Shown: one piece after another, positions 26,889-39,175 of the stretch | Numbering within the stretch: position 1 is the first letter of the stretch | Layout of the letters: each line of letters begins with the position of its first letter | Assembly (NCBI GenBank): GCA_020161365.1 | Contig: JAIUNU010000003.1 | Coordinates: 248,001-312,000 of the forward strand | Length of the DNA: 64,000 nt | Direction of reading: 5' to 3' | Source: Pseudomonadota bacterium | Lineage (GTDB): Bacteria > Pseudomonadota > Alphaproteobacteria > Caulobacterales > Caulobacteraceae | Notes under the pieces: generated by a model | What the model was told of the DNA's origin: nothing | What the model saw: the letters and a program-made list of their open reading frames with translations, nothing else | Databases searched by the model: none | Position numbers and translations under genes: made by a program

Positions 26889-27566
26889 ATGAAACTGATC
26901 CACGCCCTTCAGGACATGGACAGCGACAAGTCGCTGTCGGCCCGCTTTCGTCGCGCCCGCGCGGCCAGGGTCGTGGCCCTGATCGAGAAGACGTTCGCCG
27001 AGCGCGGTCAATGCCGCATCGCCGACCTGGGCGGCGAGCCGACCTATTGGAACATCCTGTTCGACCGGGCTTTCCTGGAGCGCAACCGGGTCCATATCAG
27101 CCTGTTCAACCCGCAGCCGTTCACGGTGGAAGACCCGCTGTTCACCGCCGTAGTAGGCGACGCCTGCGACCTGCACGAGCACGCAGACAACAGCTTCGAC
27201 CTCGTTCACTCCAACTCAGTGGTCGAGCACGTCGGCGACTGGGTGCGGATGGAGGCCTTCGCCCGCGAGTGCCGACGCCTGGCCCCGCGCTACTACGTCC
27301 AGACGCCGTACTTCTGGTTCCCGATCGAGCCTCACTTCTCTGCGCCGTTCTTCCACTGGCGCTCGGAGCAGGCGCGTGCGCGCCGCCTGATGAAGGGCCC
27401 GCTGGGCTTCTCGCAGAAGGCCCCCGACATCGGCGCGGCCATGCGCGACGTCCAACACGCGCGCCTGCTGGACAAGGCCCAGTTCCGCTTCCTCTATCCG
27501 GACGCGCGTCATGTGGATGAGACGTTCATCGGACTGACCAAGTCGCTGATCGCGATCCGGGAATAG
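26889..27566 (+). CDS. Class I SAM-dependent methyltransferase
   Basis: A 225-residue protein with a Rossmann-type methyltransferase core: motif I is R-I-A-D-L-G-G-E-P, an acidic D in V-V-G-D-A-C-D-L, and the post-motif S-F-D-L-V-H-S-N-S-V-V-E-H-V, all typical of the UbiE/Methyltransf_11 group. The glycine-poor motif I (D-L-G-G-E-P-T-Y) is a little unusual. The C-terminal part (YYVQTPYFWFPIEPHF) looks like a substrate-binding region seen in sugar or lipid O-methyltransferases. The substrate is unknown. It lies 61 bp past the xylanase gene and ends before the katG promoter. Confidence 0.8.
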   Translation: MKLIHALQDMDSDKSLSARFRRARAARVVALIEKTFAERGQCRIADLGGEPTYWNILFDRAFLERNRVHISLFNPQPFTVEDPLFTAVVGDACDLHEHADNSFDLVHSNSVVEHVGDWVRMEAFARECRRLAPRYYVQTPYFWFPIEPHFSAPFFHWRSEQARARRLMKGPLGFSQKAPDIGAAMRDVQHARLLDKAQFRFLYPDARHVDETFIGLTKSLIAIRE

Positions 27567-27594
27567 CACCGCGCCGCCTGTGGAGTGGTTTTTC

Positions 27595-27631
27595 CTATCT
27601 AAATGATAAGAACAATCAATTTTACCGATAG
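27595..27631 (+). promoter_or_regulatory. OxyR-type binding site upstream of katG
   Basis: Four tetramers follow at exact seven-base spacing: CTAT (27595), ATAA (27606), CAAT (27617) and ATAG (27628). This is the OxyR tetramer pattern, alternating ATAG and CTAT with 11-bp period, with one mismatch in each inner element. It sits 63-99 bp upstream of the katG ATG, where a LysR-type activator would contact RNA polymerase. Confidence 0.75.
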
Positions 27632-27663
27632 GCGGAAAGGTAGTGTCCTTTGCGGAGGGGTGA

Positions 27664-29877
<2,214 letters not shown>

Positions 29878-29899
29878 GATCTGGCGACTGAAAAGGGAA

Positions 29900-29930
29900 A
29901 GGCCCCGGCGGGAACGCCGGGGCCTTTTTC
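29900..29930 (+). terminator. katG terminator
   Basis: A perfect 11-bp stem, AGGCCCCGGCG (29900-29910) and CGCCGGGGCCT (29915-29925) with a GGAA loop, followed by TTTTC. It lies 22 bp past the katG stop. Confidence 0.92.
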
Positions 29931-29963
29931 GTTCCAGGGTTAATTCGACGTCATGACGGCCTT

Positions 29964-29979
29964 GTAAGTTGAGACTTAC
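29964..29979. promoter_or_regulatory. GTAAGT-N4-ACTTAC palindrome, second copy
   Basis: The same 6+4+6 dyad as at 2574-2589, here with spacer TGAG, 137 bp upstream of the glyoxalase-fold gene. The region 29931-30115 holds no gene. Confidence 0.5.
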
Positions 29980-30115
29980 TTGGCTGGTCCGTACATCGCG
30001 CGGCCTCGGCCGCGTAACGCCGATCTGTGAACAGCAAAAGGTGAGCGTCTTACCGGCGCGCGGCGGTCGTCGCGCGCGACGGGAGCGGCTTGCCGTGTCG
30101 AATGGGAAACCCGAA

Positions 30116-30622
30116 ATGATCCACCACCTGTCCGTCTCCGCCGCCGACCCGAAGAGCGCGGCCGAGTTCTTCGCCGAGGTGATGAACGGCGTCGTCGTCG
30201 ACTTCCAGCCCAACCCCGGCAGCTACATGGTGTTCAAGGCCGATGGCCATGGCACCGGCATCGAGATCTATCCCGCCGGCAGCGCCATGGTCCCCAATGG
30301 CGACGCCGGCGCGGTGTGGGAGCTTCAGCCGGCCGACGCCGATCGCCGCACCTCGACCCACTTCGCCCTCAGCGTCGACAAGAGCGTCGACGAGGTGATG
30401 GAAAAGGCCAAGGCGCGCGGCTGGCAGGCCTATGTCTGCGATCGCGGCGGCCACTTCCACGTGATCGAGGTGTGGATCGAGAACACCTGGCTGGTCGAGC
30501 TGCTGCCGGCGACCTTCGCCGCAGAGTATCTGGGCTTCGCCGGCATGGTCTGTGAAATGGCCGATCCGAACCGCGCGCTGGACTCTCACCAGCCACAGGC
30601 CCGCACGCTGGAACACGCGTGA
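30116..30622 (+). CDS. Glyoxalase/VOC-fold protein
   Basis: A 168-residue protein beginning M-I-H-H-L-S-V-S-A-A-D-P-K-S-A-A-E-F-F-A-E-V, the usual entry to a vicinal-oxygen-chelate fold. Paired beta-alpha-beta-beta-beta units follow, with H in the first strand, E in T-G-I-E-I-Y, H in S-T-H-F-A-L and E in L-V-E-L-L as candidate metal ligands. The family includes glyoxalases, dioxygenases and resistance proteins, so the reaction stays open. I chose the ATG at 30116; the frame extends to 29969 across the palindrome but has no family match there. A hairpin separates it from convergent ilvD. Confidence 0.8.
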   Translation: MIHHLSVSAADPKSAAEFFAEVMNGVVVDFQPNPGSYMVFKADGHGTGIEIYPAGSAMVPNGDAGAVWELQPADADRRTSTHFALSVDKSVDEVMEKAKARGWQAYVCDRGGHFHVIEVWIENTWLVELLPATFAAEYLGFAGMVCEMADPNRALDSHQPQARTLEHA

Positions 30623-30629
30623 GGACAGC

Positions 30630-30657
30630 CCGCCGTCCCGGTTCGCCGGGACGGCGG
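30630..30657. terminator. Hairpin between convergent genes
   Basis: A perfect 12-bp stem, CCGCCGTCCCGG (30630-30641) and CCGGGACGGCGG (30646-30657), capped by a TTCG tetraloop. T-runs are weak on both sides. It lies eight bases from each stop. Confidence 0.65.
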
Positions 30658-30665
30658 TTGTCGCC

Positions 30666-32516
30666 TCAGCGTTCGATCTGGCTGACGTCGCGCACCGCGC
30701 CGCGGGCGGCGTTGGTGGTCATGGCGGCGTAGGCGCGCAGGGCGGGGCTGACCTCGCGCTGGCGATCCTTCGGCGTCCAGGCGGCCTTGCCCCGGGCCAG
30801 TTCGGCTTCGCGACGGGCGGCCAGCACGTCATCGGACACTTCGAGCGTGATGCCGCGCGTCGGGATGTCGATCAGGATCGAGTCGCCGGTCTCCACGAGG
30901 GCAATCAGGCCGCCCTCGCCGGCTTCGGGCGAGACGTGGCCGATCGACAGGCCCGAGGTGCCGCCCGAGAAGCGGCCGTCGGTGATCAGGGCGCAGGCCG
31001 CGCCCAGGCCCTTCGATTTCAGATAGGTGGTCGGATAGAGCATCTCCTGCATGCCGGGTCCGCCCTTGGGACCTTCGTAGCGGATCACCACGACCTCGCC
31101 GGCCTTCACCTGACCGCCCAGGATGCCGCTGACCGCCGAGTCCTGGCTTTCAAAGACGCGCGCCGTCCCCCGGAAGGTCAGGATCGACTCGTCGACCCCG
31201 GCGGTCTTCACGATGCAGCCCTCGGGGGCGAGATTGCCGAACAGCACCGCCAGGCCGCCGTCCTTCGAGAACGGATGCTCGACCGAGCGGATGACGCCCT
31301 TTTCACGGTCGAGGTCCAGTTCCTCCCAGCGGGCGGCCTGGCTGAAGGCCACCTGGGTCGGCTTCCCGCCCGGCGCGGCCTTGAAGAACTCGTGGGCGGT
31401 CTGGCTGTTGGTGCGGCCGATGTCCCAGCGGGCCAGGGCCTCGCCCAGGGTCGCGGCGTGGACGGTCGGCTGGCCGGCGTCGATCAGGCCGCCGCGCTCC
31501 AGCTCGCCGAGGATCGCCATGACGCCGCCGGCGCGGTGGACGTCCTCCATGTGCACGTCGCTCTTGGCCGGCGCCACCTTGGACAGGCACGGCACGCGGC
31601 GCGACAGGCGGTCGATGTCGGCCATGCTGAAGTCGACCCCGCCCTCGTGCGCGGCGGCCAAGAGGTGCAGCACGGTGTTGGTCGAGCCGCCCATGGCGAT
31701 GTCCAGGCTCATGGCGTTCTCGAACGCGGCCCGGGTGGCGATCCCGCGCGGCAGGGCCGTGGGGTCTTCCTGCTCGTACCAGCGCTGGCAGAGATCGACG
31801 ACCAGACGGCCGGCCTCCTTGAACAGCGCCTCGCGGTCGGCGTGCGTGGCCAGGACCGAGCCGTTACCGGGCAGCGACAGACCCAGGGCCTCGGTCAGGC
31901 AGTTCATCGAGTTGGCGGTGAACATGCCCGAGCACGAGCCGCAGGTCGGGCACGCGGCCTTCTCGATTGCCTCGACTTCCTCGTCGGAATAGCTGTCGTC
32001 AGCGGCCACGACCATGGCGTCGACCAGGTCCAGCGCCTTGATCTTGCCCTTCACCGTCACCTTGCCGGCTTCCATCGGCCCGCCGGAGACGAAGACCACC
32101 GGGATGTTCAGGCGCATGGCGGCCATCAGCATGCCGGGCGTGATCTTGTCGCAGTTGGAGATGCAGACGATCGCGTCGGCGCAGTGGGCGTTGACCATGT
32201 ACTCGACGCTGTCGGCGATCAGGTCGCGGCTGGGCAGCGAATAGAGCATCCCGCCGTGGCCCATGGCGATGCCGTCGTCGACGGCGATGGTGTTGAACTC
32301 CTTGGCTACGCCCCCGGCCGCCTCGATCTCGCGGGCGACCAGCTGGCCCAGGTCCTTCAGGTGCACGTGACCCGGCACAAACTGGGTGAAGCTGTTGGCG
32401 ATGGCGATGATCGGCTTGCCGAAGTCGCTGTCCTTCATGCCGGTAGCGCGCCAGAGGCCACGGGCGCCGGCCATGTTGCGGCCGTGGGTGGAGGTGCGTG
32501 AGCGATAGGGAGGCAT
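30666..32516 (-). CDS. ilvD: Dihydroxy-acid dehydratase IlvD
   Basis: A 616-residue IlvD/Edd-family enzyme, the length and sequence of true IlvD. It dehydrates 2,3-dihydroxy-isovalerate and -methylvalerate to the 2-oxo acids in valine, leucine and isoleucine synthesis, using an iron-sulfur cluster. Cluster cysteines appear in [11 protein letters not shown] and [11 protein letters not shown], and the C-terminal [11 protein letters not shown] is intact. The start [14 protein letters not shown] is typical. It is divergent from a LysR gene with 99 bp between start codons, which fits control by IlvR. Confidence 0.96.
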   Translation of the reverse strand: MPPYRSRTSTHGRNMAGARGLWRATGMKDSDFGKPIIAIANSFTQFVPGHVHLKDLGQLVAREIEAAGGVAKEFNTIAVDDGIAMGHGGMLYSLPSRDLIADSVEYMVNAHCADAIVCISNCDKITPGMLMAAMRLNIPVVFVSGGPMEAGKVTVKGKIKALDLVDAMVVAADDSYSDEEVEAIEKAACPTCGSCSGMFTANSMNCLTEALGLSLPGNGSVLATHADREALFKEAGRLVVDLCQRWYEQEDPTALPRGIATRAAFENAMSLDIAMGGSTNTVLHLLAAAHEGGVDFSMADIDRLSRRVPCLSKVAPAKSDVHMEDVHRAGGVMAILGELERGGLIDAGQPTVHAATLGEALARWDIGRTNSQTAHEFFKAAPGGKPTQVAFSQAARWEELDLDREKGVIRSVEHPFSKDGGLAVLFGNLAPEGCIVKTAGVDESILTFRGTARVFESQDSAVSGILGGQVKAGEVVVIRYEGPKGGPGMQEMLYPTTYLKSKGLGAACALITDGRFSGGTSGLSIGHVSPEAGEGGLIALVETGDSILIDIPTRGITLEVSDDVLAARREAELARGKAAWTPKDRQREVSPALRAYAAMTTNAARGAVRDVSQIER

Positions 32517-32615
32517 GGGAGGATTCCAGTGTCGATCGTGGGGACTTTCTAGGTCAACGCGCCTCGATCCAGAAATATATTAATTAGCCCCGATTAAGTC
32601 GCTAGAAATATCAAT
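32517..32615. promoter_or_regulatory. ilvD/ilvR divergent promoter region
   Basis: Only 99 bp separate the two start codons. The right half is markedly AT-rich (32569-32615) compared with the window and contains TATATTAATTAG at 32576-32587, a likely operator or promoter core for a LysR-type activator. Exact sites cannot be assigned by eye. Confidence 0.6.
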
Positions 32616-33506
32616 ATGGATATTCGTCAATACCGCCACTTCGCCGCCGTAGCCGAGACCCTGCATTTCGGCCGCGCCGCCGAGCGCCTGGGCATCACCC
32701 AGCCGCCGCTCAGCCAGTCGATCCTGGCGCTGGAGAAGAGCCTGGGCGCCACGCTGTTCGCACGCACCAAGCGGCACGTCGAACTGACTGCGCTGGGCCA
32801 GCAGTGGCTGCCGCATGTGCGCGAGGCGCTGGCGGCGATCGACGCGTTGCCCGACATGGCCCAGCGGCTGCGCGACGGCGAGACCGGACGCCTGTCTCTG
32901 TCGTTCGTCAGCACCGCCGACTACAGCGTCCTGCCCGATCTCGTCCGGCGCTATGCCGAGGCCTTTCCTGACGTCGAGATCCAGCTGGTCGAGGCCACCA
33001 GCGACGTCCAGGTGCCGGCGGTGCTGGCCGGCGAGCGTCACGCCGGCATCGTCATCCCGCCGCCCAACCGCGCCCTGCCCACCGCCCTGGAATATCGCCG
33101 CCTGGTCTCCGAGCCGCTAGTGGCCGCGACGCCTTCAGGCTGGAGCCTCGACGGACCGCTGGACCTAGGCGCACTGCCCGATGCGCCGCTGGTGCTGTTT
33201 CCCCGCACCGTCGCGCCCGCGTTCCACGATCTGGTCACCAGCTATGTAGCCGCACGCGGACAGCCCGTCCGGATCGTCCAGGAGGCGATCCAGATGCAGA
33301 CCATCATCAGCCTGGTTTCAGCGGGTCTCGGGATGGCGCTGGTCCCGGCTTCGCTGCGCAATCTGGCGCGCGCGGGCGTGCGTTATGTCGACCTCGTCGA
33401 TCCCCCCATCCTTGAGACGGGCCTCGTCTGGCGCCGGGACGACACGACACCGACCCTGGGCGGCCTCCTGGGGCTGGTCGCCGAACCCGCATCCGCCCCG
33501 GATTGA
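32616..33506 (+). CDS. ilvR: LysR-family regulator, probable IlvR
   Basis: A 296-residue LysR-type regulator. The winged helix-turn-helix occupies about residues 1-60 (F-G-R-A-A-E-R-L-G-I-T-Q-P-P-L-S-Q-S-I-L-A-L-E), followed by a linker helix and a periplasmic-binding-like effector domain. I recall that C. crescentus ilvR is a LysR gene transcribed divergently from ilvD and required for its expression, with about 98 bp between the start codons; the arrangement here is the same. The effector is presumably a branched-chain intermediate or end product. The gene name rests on synteny. Confidence 0.85.
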   Translation: MDIRQYRHFAAVAETLHFGRAAERLGITQPPLSQSILALEKSLGATLFARTKRHVELTALGQQWLPHVREALAAIDALPDMAQRLRDGETGRLSLSFVSTADYSVLPDLVRRYAEAFPDVEIQLVEATSDVQVPAVLAGERHAGIVIPPPNRALPTALEYRRLVSEPLVAATPSGWSLDGPLDLGALPDAPLVLFPRTVAPAFHDLVTSYVAARGQPVRIVQEAIQMQTIISLVSAGLGMALVPASLRNLARAGVRYVDLVDPPILETGLVWRRDDTTPTLGGLLGLVAEPASAPD

Positions 33507-33560
33507 CGTCAGGCGGCGTGCGTGGCTGGTTCGACGCCAATCGTTCTCCGGGGAGTTTCC

Positions 33561-34076
33561 ATGGCCCATCTGATCCTCAGCGTCGTCGGTAGTGACCGGC
33601 CCGGCCTCACCGAAGCGCTGGCCAAGGCGGTGCTGTCGGCCGGCGGCAACTGGCTGGAGAGCCATCTGAGCCAGTTGGGCGGGCTCTATGTCGGGTCGGT
33701 ACTGGTGGACCTGGAGGCCGGATCGGTCGACGCCCTCCGCGCCGCTGTCGCCGAGGTGGACGCCCAGGGGCTGGAAGTCCGCATCGCGCCTGCCCTGGCG
33801 GCCCAGACGGCTTCGGGCGAGACGGTCGCCTTCAGTGTGGTCGGCCAGGATCGCCCCGGCATTGTCGCCCAGGTCACGGGCGTGCTCAGCGGCCTGCACG
33901 CCAATATCGAGACCTTCGAGACCCTCCTCAGCGTCGAGCCACACTCCGGCGCGCCGCTGTTCCACATGGACGCCCGCCTGCGTCTGCCGCCTACCCTGTC
34001 GGCCGCCGCAGTGCAGGCGGCGCTGGAGGACATCTCCGGCGAGATCATGGTCGATGTGACGGTCGGTCAGAGCTAA
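33561..34076 (+). CDS. Tandem ACT-domain protein (GcvR-like)
   Basis: A 171-residue protein made of two ACT domains, each opening with the signature S-V-V-G-x-D-R-P-G (G-S-D-R-P-G-L-T at about 8-17 and G-Q-D-R-P-G-I-V near 101). This is the layout of GcvR, which senses glycine and restrains the gcv activator in E. coli. Alphaproteobacterial relatives have no proven role. ACT domains bind amino acids at dimer interfaces. GGGGAG precedes the ATG at 33561. It lies 54 bp past ilvR on the same strand and could be co-transcribed, which would tie it to amino-acid control. Confidence 0.8.
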   Translation: MAHLILSVVGSDRPGLTEALAKAVLSAGGNWLESHLSQLGGLYVGSVLVDLEAGSVDALRAAVAEVDAQGLEVRIAPALAAQTASGETVAFSVVGQDRPGIVAQVTGVLSGLHANIETFETLLSVEPHSGAPLFHMDARLRLPPTLSAAAVQAALEDISGEIMVDVTVGQS

Positions 34077-34141
34077 TCGGGCTTACTGGTCTGCCGCTTC
34101 GGCGAGGCGCCCTCCGCATTACAGCGAGTTCACTTCCATCG

Positions 34142-34167
34142 CTACAAATGTAGCGCTACAGGTGTAG
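34142..34167. promoter_or_regulatory. Tandem TACA/TGTA dyads: BlaI-type operator
   Basis: Two 12-bp dyads, CTACAAATGTAG (34142-34153) and CTACAGGTGTAG (34156-34167), lie side by side 25 bp before the blaI-like start. TACA-N2-TGTA is the core of BlaI/MecI operators, so the repressor most likely controls its own operon here. Confidence 0.82.
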
Positions 34168-34192
34168 TGAACCCAGCCTGCGGAAGCCACCC

Positions 34193-34576
34193 TTGATCGA
34201 CACCCTGCCCCGACGCGAACGCGAGGTCTTCGAGACCCTCTGCCGCCTGGAGAGCGCCACGACCGCCGAGGTCCGCGCCGCCCTGTCCGATTCCTTGAGC
34301 GACTCCGCTGTTCGCACGCTGCTGGTCCGACTAGAGAGCAAGGGCCTGGTCGAGCGTTCGTCCGGCGCCCACGGCGTCGTCTACCGTCCCGCCCACTCTC
34401 CCGAGACCGTCGCGGTCGGGGCCCTTAGGCGCCTGATCGACACCTTCTTCGCCGGCTCGGCCGCCAGCGCCGCCAGCGCGCTTCTGGGCCTTGGCCAGAA
34501 GCTGACGCCGGAAGAAGCCGCCGCCCTTGAGGCGATGATCGACAAGGCCACCCACGACGGGGAGGACAAGCGATGA
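34193..34576 (+). CDS. BlaI/MecI-family repressor
   Basis: A 127-residue winged-helix repressor. It has the family pattern R-R-E-R-E-V-F-E-T-L-C-R-L, T-A-E-V-R-A-A-L, S-A-V-R-T-L-L-V-R-L-E-S-K-G-L-V-E-R and a helical dimerisation C-terminus. In staphylococci BlaI is cleaved by the BlaR1 protease when a beta-lactam is sensed. Here the N-M/F cleavage site is not obvious. Translation probably starts at TTG (34193). The stop overlaps the next ATG (ATGA at 34573), so repressor and protease are made together. The upstream double dyad implies autoregulation. Confidence 0.88.
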   Translation: MIDTLPRREREVFETLCRLESATTAEVRAALSDSLSDSAVRTLLVRLESKGLVERSSGAHGVVYRPAHSPETVAVGALRRLIDTFFAGSAASAASALLGLGQKLTPEEAAALEAMIDKATHDGEDKR

Positions 34577-36201
34577 CCTGGACGCTGCTGATTTCGCTGC
34601 TGATCAAGTCCAGCCTGATCGCCGGCGCGGGCCTGGCCGCCTCGCGTCACCTGACCCAGCGCCCTGTGGAGCGCGTGGACATCCTGCGCGGGACGGTGTG
34701 CCTGCTGCTGGCCCTGCCGGTGATCATGAACGCCCTGCCGCCGATCGAGCTGGCGTTGCTGCCGCCAATCGACGACGCGCCCATCGCCCTTCTGAGCGCC
34801 CCCGCCACACCGTCTCTCCCGGCCTCTCCAGCCCCTGCGTGGATCACGCCGAGCGCGATCCTGGGCGGCCTGTGGCTGCTGGGCGCGGCGCTGATCGGCG
34901 CCCGGCTGGCGCTGGGGCTCCAGACCCTGACACGTTGGACCCAGAGGGCCGATCCCGTGACCTGCCCGTCGTGGCTGGCTCCGATCGAGAACCTGCCGCC
35001 CGCCGACCGCCCCAACCTCGTCTGCTCCGACCGCGTCGCCGGTCCCTTGAGCTGGGGCGTCGCGCCCGGCGCCATCCTGATCGATCCGGCCACCTTGGCC
35101 GAGCGCCACACCGCTCCGGCGATCATGGCCCACGAGCTGGCCCACCTGCGCCGTCACGACTGGATCTTCCTGCTGATCTCGCGCGTCGTGCTGGCGATCT
35201 TCTGGTTCAACCCGCTGGTCTGGCGGCTGCACGCCGTGCTGCGCCAGCGTTCGGAAGAAGCCGCCGACGCCGCCGCGCTCGGCTTCGTCGACCGCGCCCT
35301 CTACGCCCGCACGCTTGTGCGTCTGGCCGCTCATCCCACGCCGCTACTCACGCCGGTCGCTTCGCTGCCCATGGCGGCCGACAGCCGGACCCTGAAATCG
35401 AGGATCGCCAGCATCATGACCGACACGCCCACCCGCCGCCGCCCCCTGACCGTCGCCTTCTGCATCGGCGCCCTGGCGCTGGTCGCCGCGCCGCTGGCCG
35501 CCTTCGCCGTGACGCGCCAGATCGCGCCGCCGAACCCGCCAACGCCGCCGTCCAAGATCGCCAGCGCGCCCCTGCCGTCCGCCCCGCCGGCCGAACCGGC
35601 GCCTCCGGCGTCCACGCCCGACGCCGCGCCCCTCGTGCAAGCCGCTCCGCCAGCGCCGCATGCTCGGTCGGCCAGCGCCTCCGAGACCTATGATCAGGTC
35701 CAAGCGCGCGCTCAAGCCGACTGGAACCGGGCTCAGGCGCAAGCGCAGGCCGAATGGGCCAGGGCTCAGGCCGAGGCCATCCGCGTCAACGCCGAGGACA
35801 TCCGCCGCCAGGTTGAAGCCCATCGCGACGAGATCGAGGCGGCCGCCCGCGAGGCCGGCGCCCAAGCCCGGCAAGTCCGTCTCTCGGCCGAAGAAGTCCG
35901 CCGCGTCAGCGAAGAAGCCAGCAAGGCGGTCGAGCGCGCCCGGGTCGTTGCGATGAAGCAGACCCGCATCGACATGGCCAGGGGCGCCGCGCAGATGCGC
36001 GCCGGGGCCCGCCAGATGCGCGAGGAAGCCGCCCGCCTGGAGGATCCGGCCTATCGCGCCAAGCAGATCGCCGACAACCGTGCGCGGGGCCAGATCGTGA
36101 CCGACGAGGAGTTGAAGGCCGTGGGCCGGCGAATGCCCGCCCAGGCGGATGAAATGGAACGCCAGGCGGACCGAATGGAGCGCCGGGCGGCAGATAGCTG
36201 A
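34573..36201 (+). CDS. BlaR1-like M56 membrane metalloprotease with coiled-coil tail
   Basis: A 542-residue M56 peptidase. Several membrane helices enclose the zinc motif H187-E-L-A-H191, with the third ligand probably in R-S-E-E-A-A-D; the last helix is near residues 293-313. Canonical BlaR1 then has a penicillin-binding sensor of ~250 residues. Here that domain is absent and replaced by a Pro/Ala-rich linker (~315-370) and a highly charged, Ala/Gln/Arg-rich coiled coil (~372-540). It should therefore sense something other than a beta-lactam acylating a serine. It overlaps the repressor gene by four bases, so the two form one signalling pair. Confidence 0.86.
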   Translation: MTWTLLISLLIKSSLIAGAGLAASRHLTQRPVERVDILRGTVCLLLALPVIMNALPPIELALLPPIDDAPIALLSAPATPSLPASPAPAWITPSAILGGLWLLGAALIGARLALGLQTLTRWTQRADPVTCPSWLAPIENLPPADRPNLVCSDRVAGPLSWGVAPGAILIDPATLAERHTAPAIMAHELAHLRRHDWIFLLISRVVLAIFWFNPLVWRLHAVLRQRSEEAADAAALGFVDRALYARTLVRLAAHPTPLLTPVASLPMAADSRTLKSRIASIMTDTPTRRRPLTVAFCIGALALVAAPLAAFAVTRQIAPPNPPTPPSKIASAPLPSAPPAEPAPPASTPDAAPLVQAAPPAPHARSASASETYDQVQARAQADWNRAQAQAQAEWARAQAEAIRVNAEDIRRQVEAHRDEIEAAAREAGAQARQVRLSAEEVRRVSEEASKAVERARVVAMKQTRIDMARGAAQMRAGARQMREEAARLEDPAYRAKQIADNRARGQIVTDEELKAVGRRMPAQADEMERQADRMERRAADS

Positions 36202-36287
36202 TCTTTGACGCCACTTGCGAGTTCCTCGCAAAGACGCTAAGGAGCCCTTGTCGCTTTCGCGACCGTAAGCGTCTCACGTCAGGCAAC

Positions 36288-36336
36288 GCATCCTCTCCGG
36301 TTCCGGCCGGACAGCCGGAGCTTATCCGGTGGATGC
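36288..36336. other. Structured intergenic stretch after the M56 gene
   Basis: Outer arms GCATCC (36288-36293) and GGATGC (36331-36336) enclose several CCGG-rich complementary stretches. It could be a folded 3' leader or degenerate repeat. There is no gene between 36202 and 36368. Confidence 0.3.
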
Positions 36337-36368
36337 GAAATGGCCGGACCTAGTCAGTGAGACTTTCG

Positions 36369-36635
36369 ATGCAATCTCATCCCTCGATCATCCGATTCCA
36401 GCGCCTGCCCGCCCGCTACGCGGCCGTCGTCATGCCCCTGGTGCTGTCGGTGATCATGACTTTCGTGGTTTCGGGTATCTCGACCTTGCGATCCGTGGGC
36501 CTGTCGCCCGGGTTCGCGGCGACCTGGATGGCGGCCTGGGGTCTGTCGTGGCTGGTGGCCTTTCCCACGCTGCTGCTGGTGCTACCGCTGGTGCGGCGGA
36601 TCGTCGGCCTGATCGTGGCCTCGCCGGCGCGCTAG
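36369..36635 (+). CDS. DUF2798-like two-helix membrane protein
   Basis: An 88-residue membrane protein. A basic N-terminus (R-F-Q-R-L-P-A-R-Y-A) is followed by a helix containing V-V-M-P-L-V-L-S-V-I-M-T-F-V-V-S-G-I-S-T and a second helix W-M-A-A-W-G-L-S-W-L-V-A-F-P-T-L-L-L-V-L-P, then a short basic tail. The pattern P-L-V-L-S-V-I-M-T-F-V-V-S and W-x-x-A-W-x-x-S-W-x-x-A-F-P matches DUF2798, a family of unknown role. The start could also be the GTG at 36357. Its stop codon TAG lies at the edge of a palindromic repeat. Confidence 0.8.
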   Translation: MQSHPSIIRFQRLPARYAAVVMPLVLSVIMTFVVSGISTLRSVGLSPGFAATWMAAWGLSWLVAFPTLLLVLPLVRRIVGLIVASPAR

Positions 36636-36684
36636 AGCCCTTTCCGATCTGATTGAACCAATCAGATCGGATAAAAAGGGCTCT
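36634..36684. repeat. Palindromic repeat, family B (AGAGCCC type)
   Basis: Arms AGAGCCCTTTCCGATCTGAT at 36634-36653 and, on the other strand, the near-identical AGAGCCCTTTTTATCCGATC at the right end form an imperfect hairpin that shares its first bases with the stop codon of the preceding gene. Confidence 0.8.
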
Positions 36685-36697
36685 ATTTCAAAAGTTT

Positions 36698-36747
36698 AGA
36701 GCATTTTTCGATCCGATAACCGTTTCACACTTATCGGAAAATGCTCT
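36698..36747. repeat. Palindromic repeat, family B (AGAGCAT type)
   Basis: Left arm AGAGCATTTTTCGATCCGAT starts at 36698; the right arm TTATCGGAAAATGCTCT is 36731-36747. I know this element type from many alphaproteobacterial intergenic regions. It sits 14 bp from the first unit and may add termination for the upstream gene. Confidence 0.8.
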
Positions 36748-36767
36748 AGGCGACCGCGCAAACAGAA

Positions 36768-36791
36768 AGGGCGGCTCGTGAGAGCCGCCCT
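36768..36791 (-). terminator. rpoD terminator
   Basis: A perfect 10-bp stem, AGGGCGGCTC (36768-36777) and GAGCCGCCCT (36782-36791), reads into TTCTGTTT on the minus strand, nine bases past the rpoD stop. Confidence 0.88.
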
Positions 36792-36800
36792 CGCCATGTC

Positions 36801-38759
<1,959 letters not shown>

Positions 38760-39175
38760 CAAGCTCTCCGCAGTCGACGCGTCGCCCCCGCGAGGCCCGC
38801 GTCGATAAAATCCTTGTCGAAATGGCTTGCCTGCCTGATCCGCGCCTTGATCAGCGCTTACCCAAGGATCACGTTCCCGTAAGGCGGCTCACGAACGCTC
38901 TGGCCCGCCATGTCGGAGCGCTCCGCAGGAAACCGGCGGAGGTCCAGGCGATGAGCGCGGTAAGCTTGCCCTTGAAAGGGTCGGCGATCGCTGGGGACCT
39001 GAGGCGGCGGCGAGGGTGACATCCTGTTTCGATAAGGGCGCGCGCTCCGGCGGCCCGAGTGATGTCAGTCAGCTGCGTGGCAAATCCTTGAGTCGGCATG
39101 TGGCTTTGGGTGACGCCGGTGTCAAGATGGATGTGGACGGTTTCGGCGTTTGCCGCGTCTATTTCGGCCTCGGCC
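38760..39175. other. dnaG-rpoD intergenic region (416 bp)
   Basis: This long gap presumably holds an independent rpoD promoter. Overlapping short frames on both strands look unlike proteins. The CCTTGAAAGGG-like palindrome near 38970 is the only eye-catching element. I cannot place a promoter with confidence. Confidence 0.45.

Noticed and set aside
30552..32501. 649-codon plus-strand frame opposite ilvD
   Set aside because: ilvD is unambiguous on the other strand; this frame has only the repetitive composition expected of a shadow.
38869..39099. 76-codon minus-strand frame between dnaG and rpoD
   Set aside because: Arg/Ala/Thr-rich with no start signal; competing frames on the other strand look equally poor.
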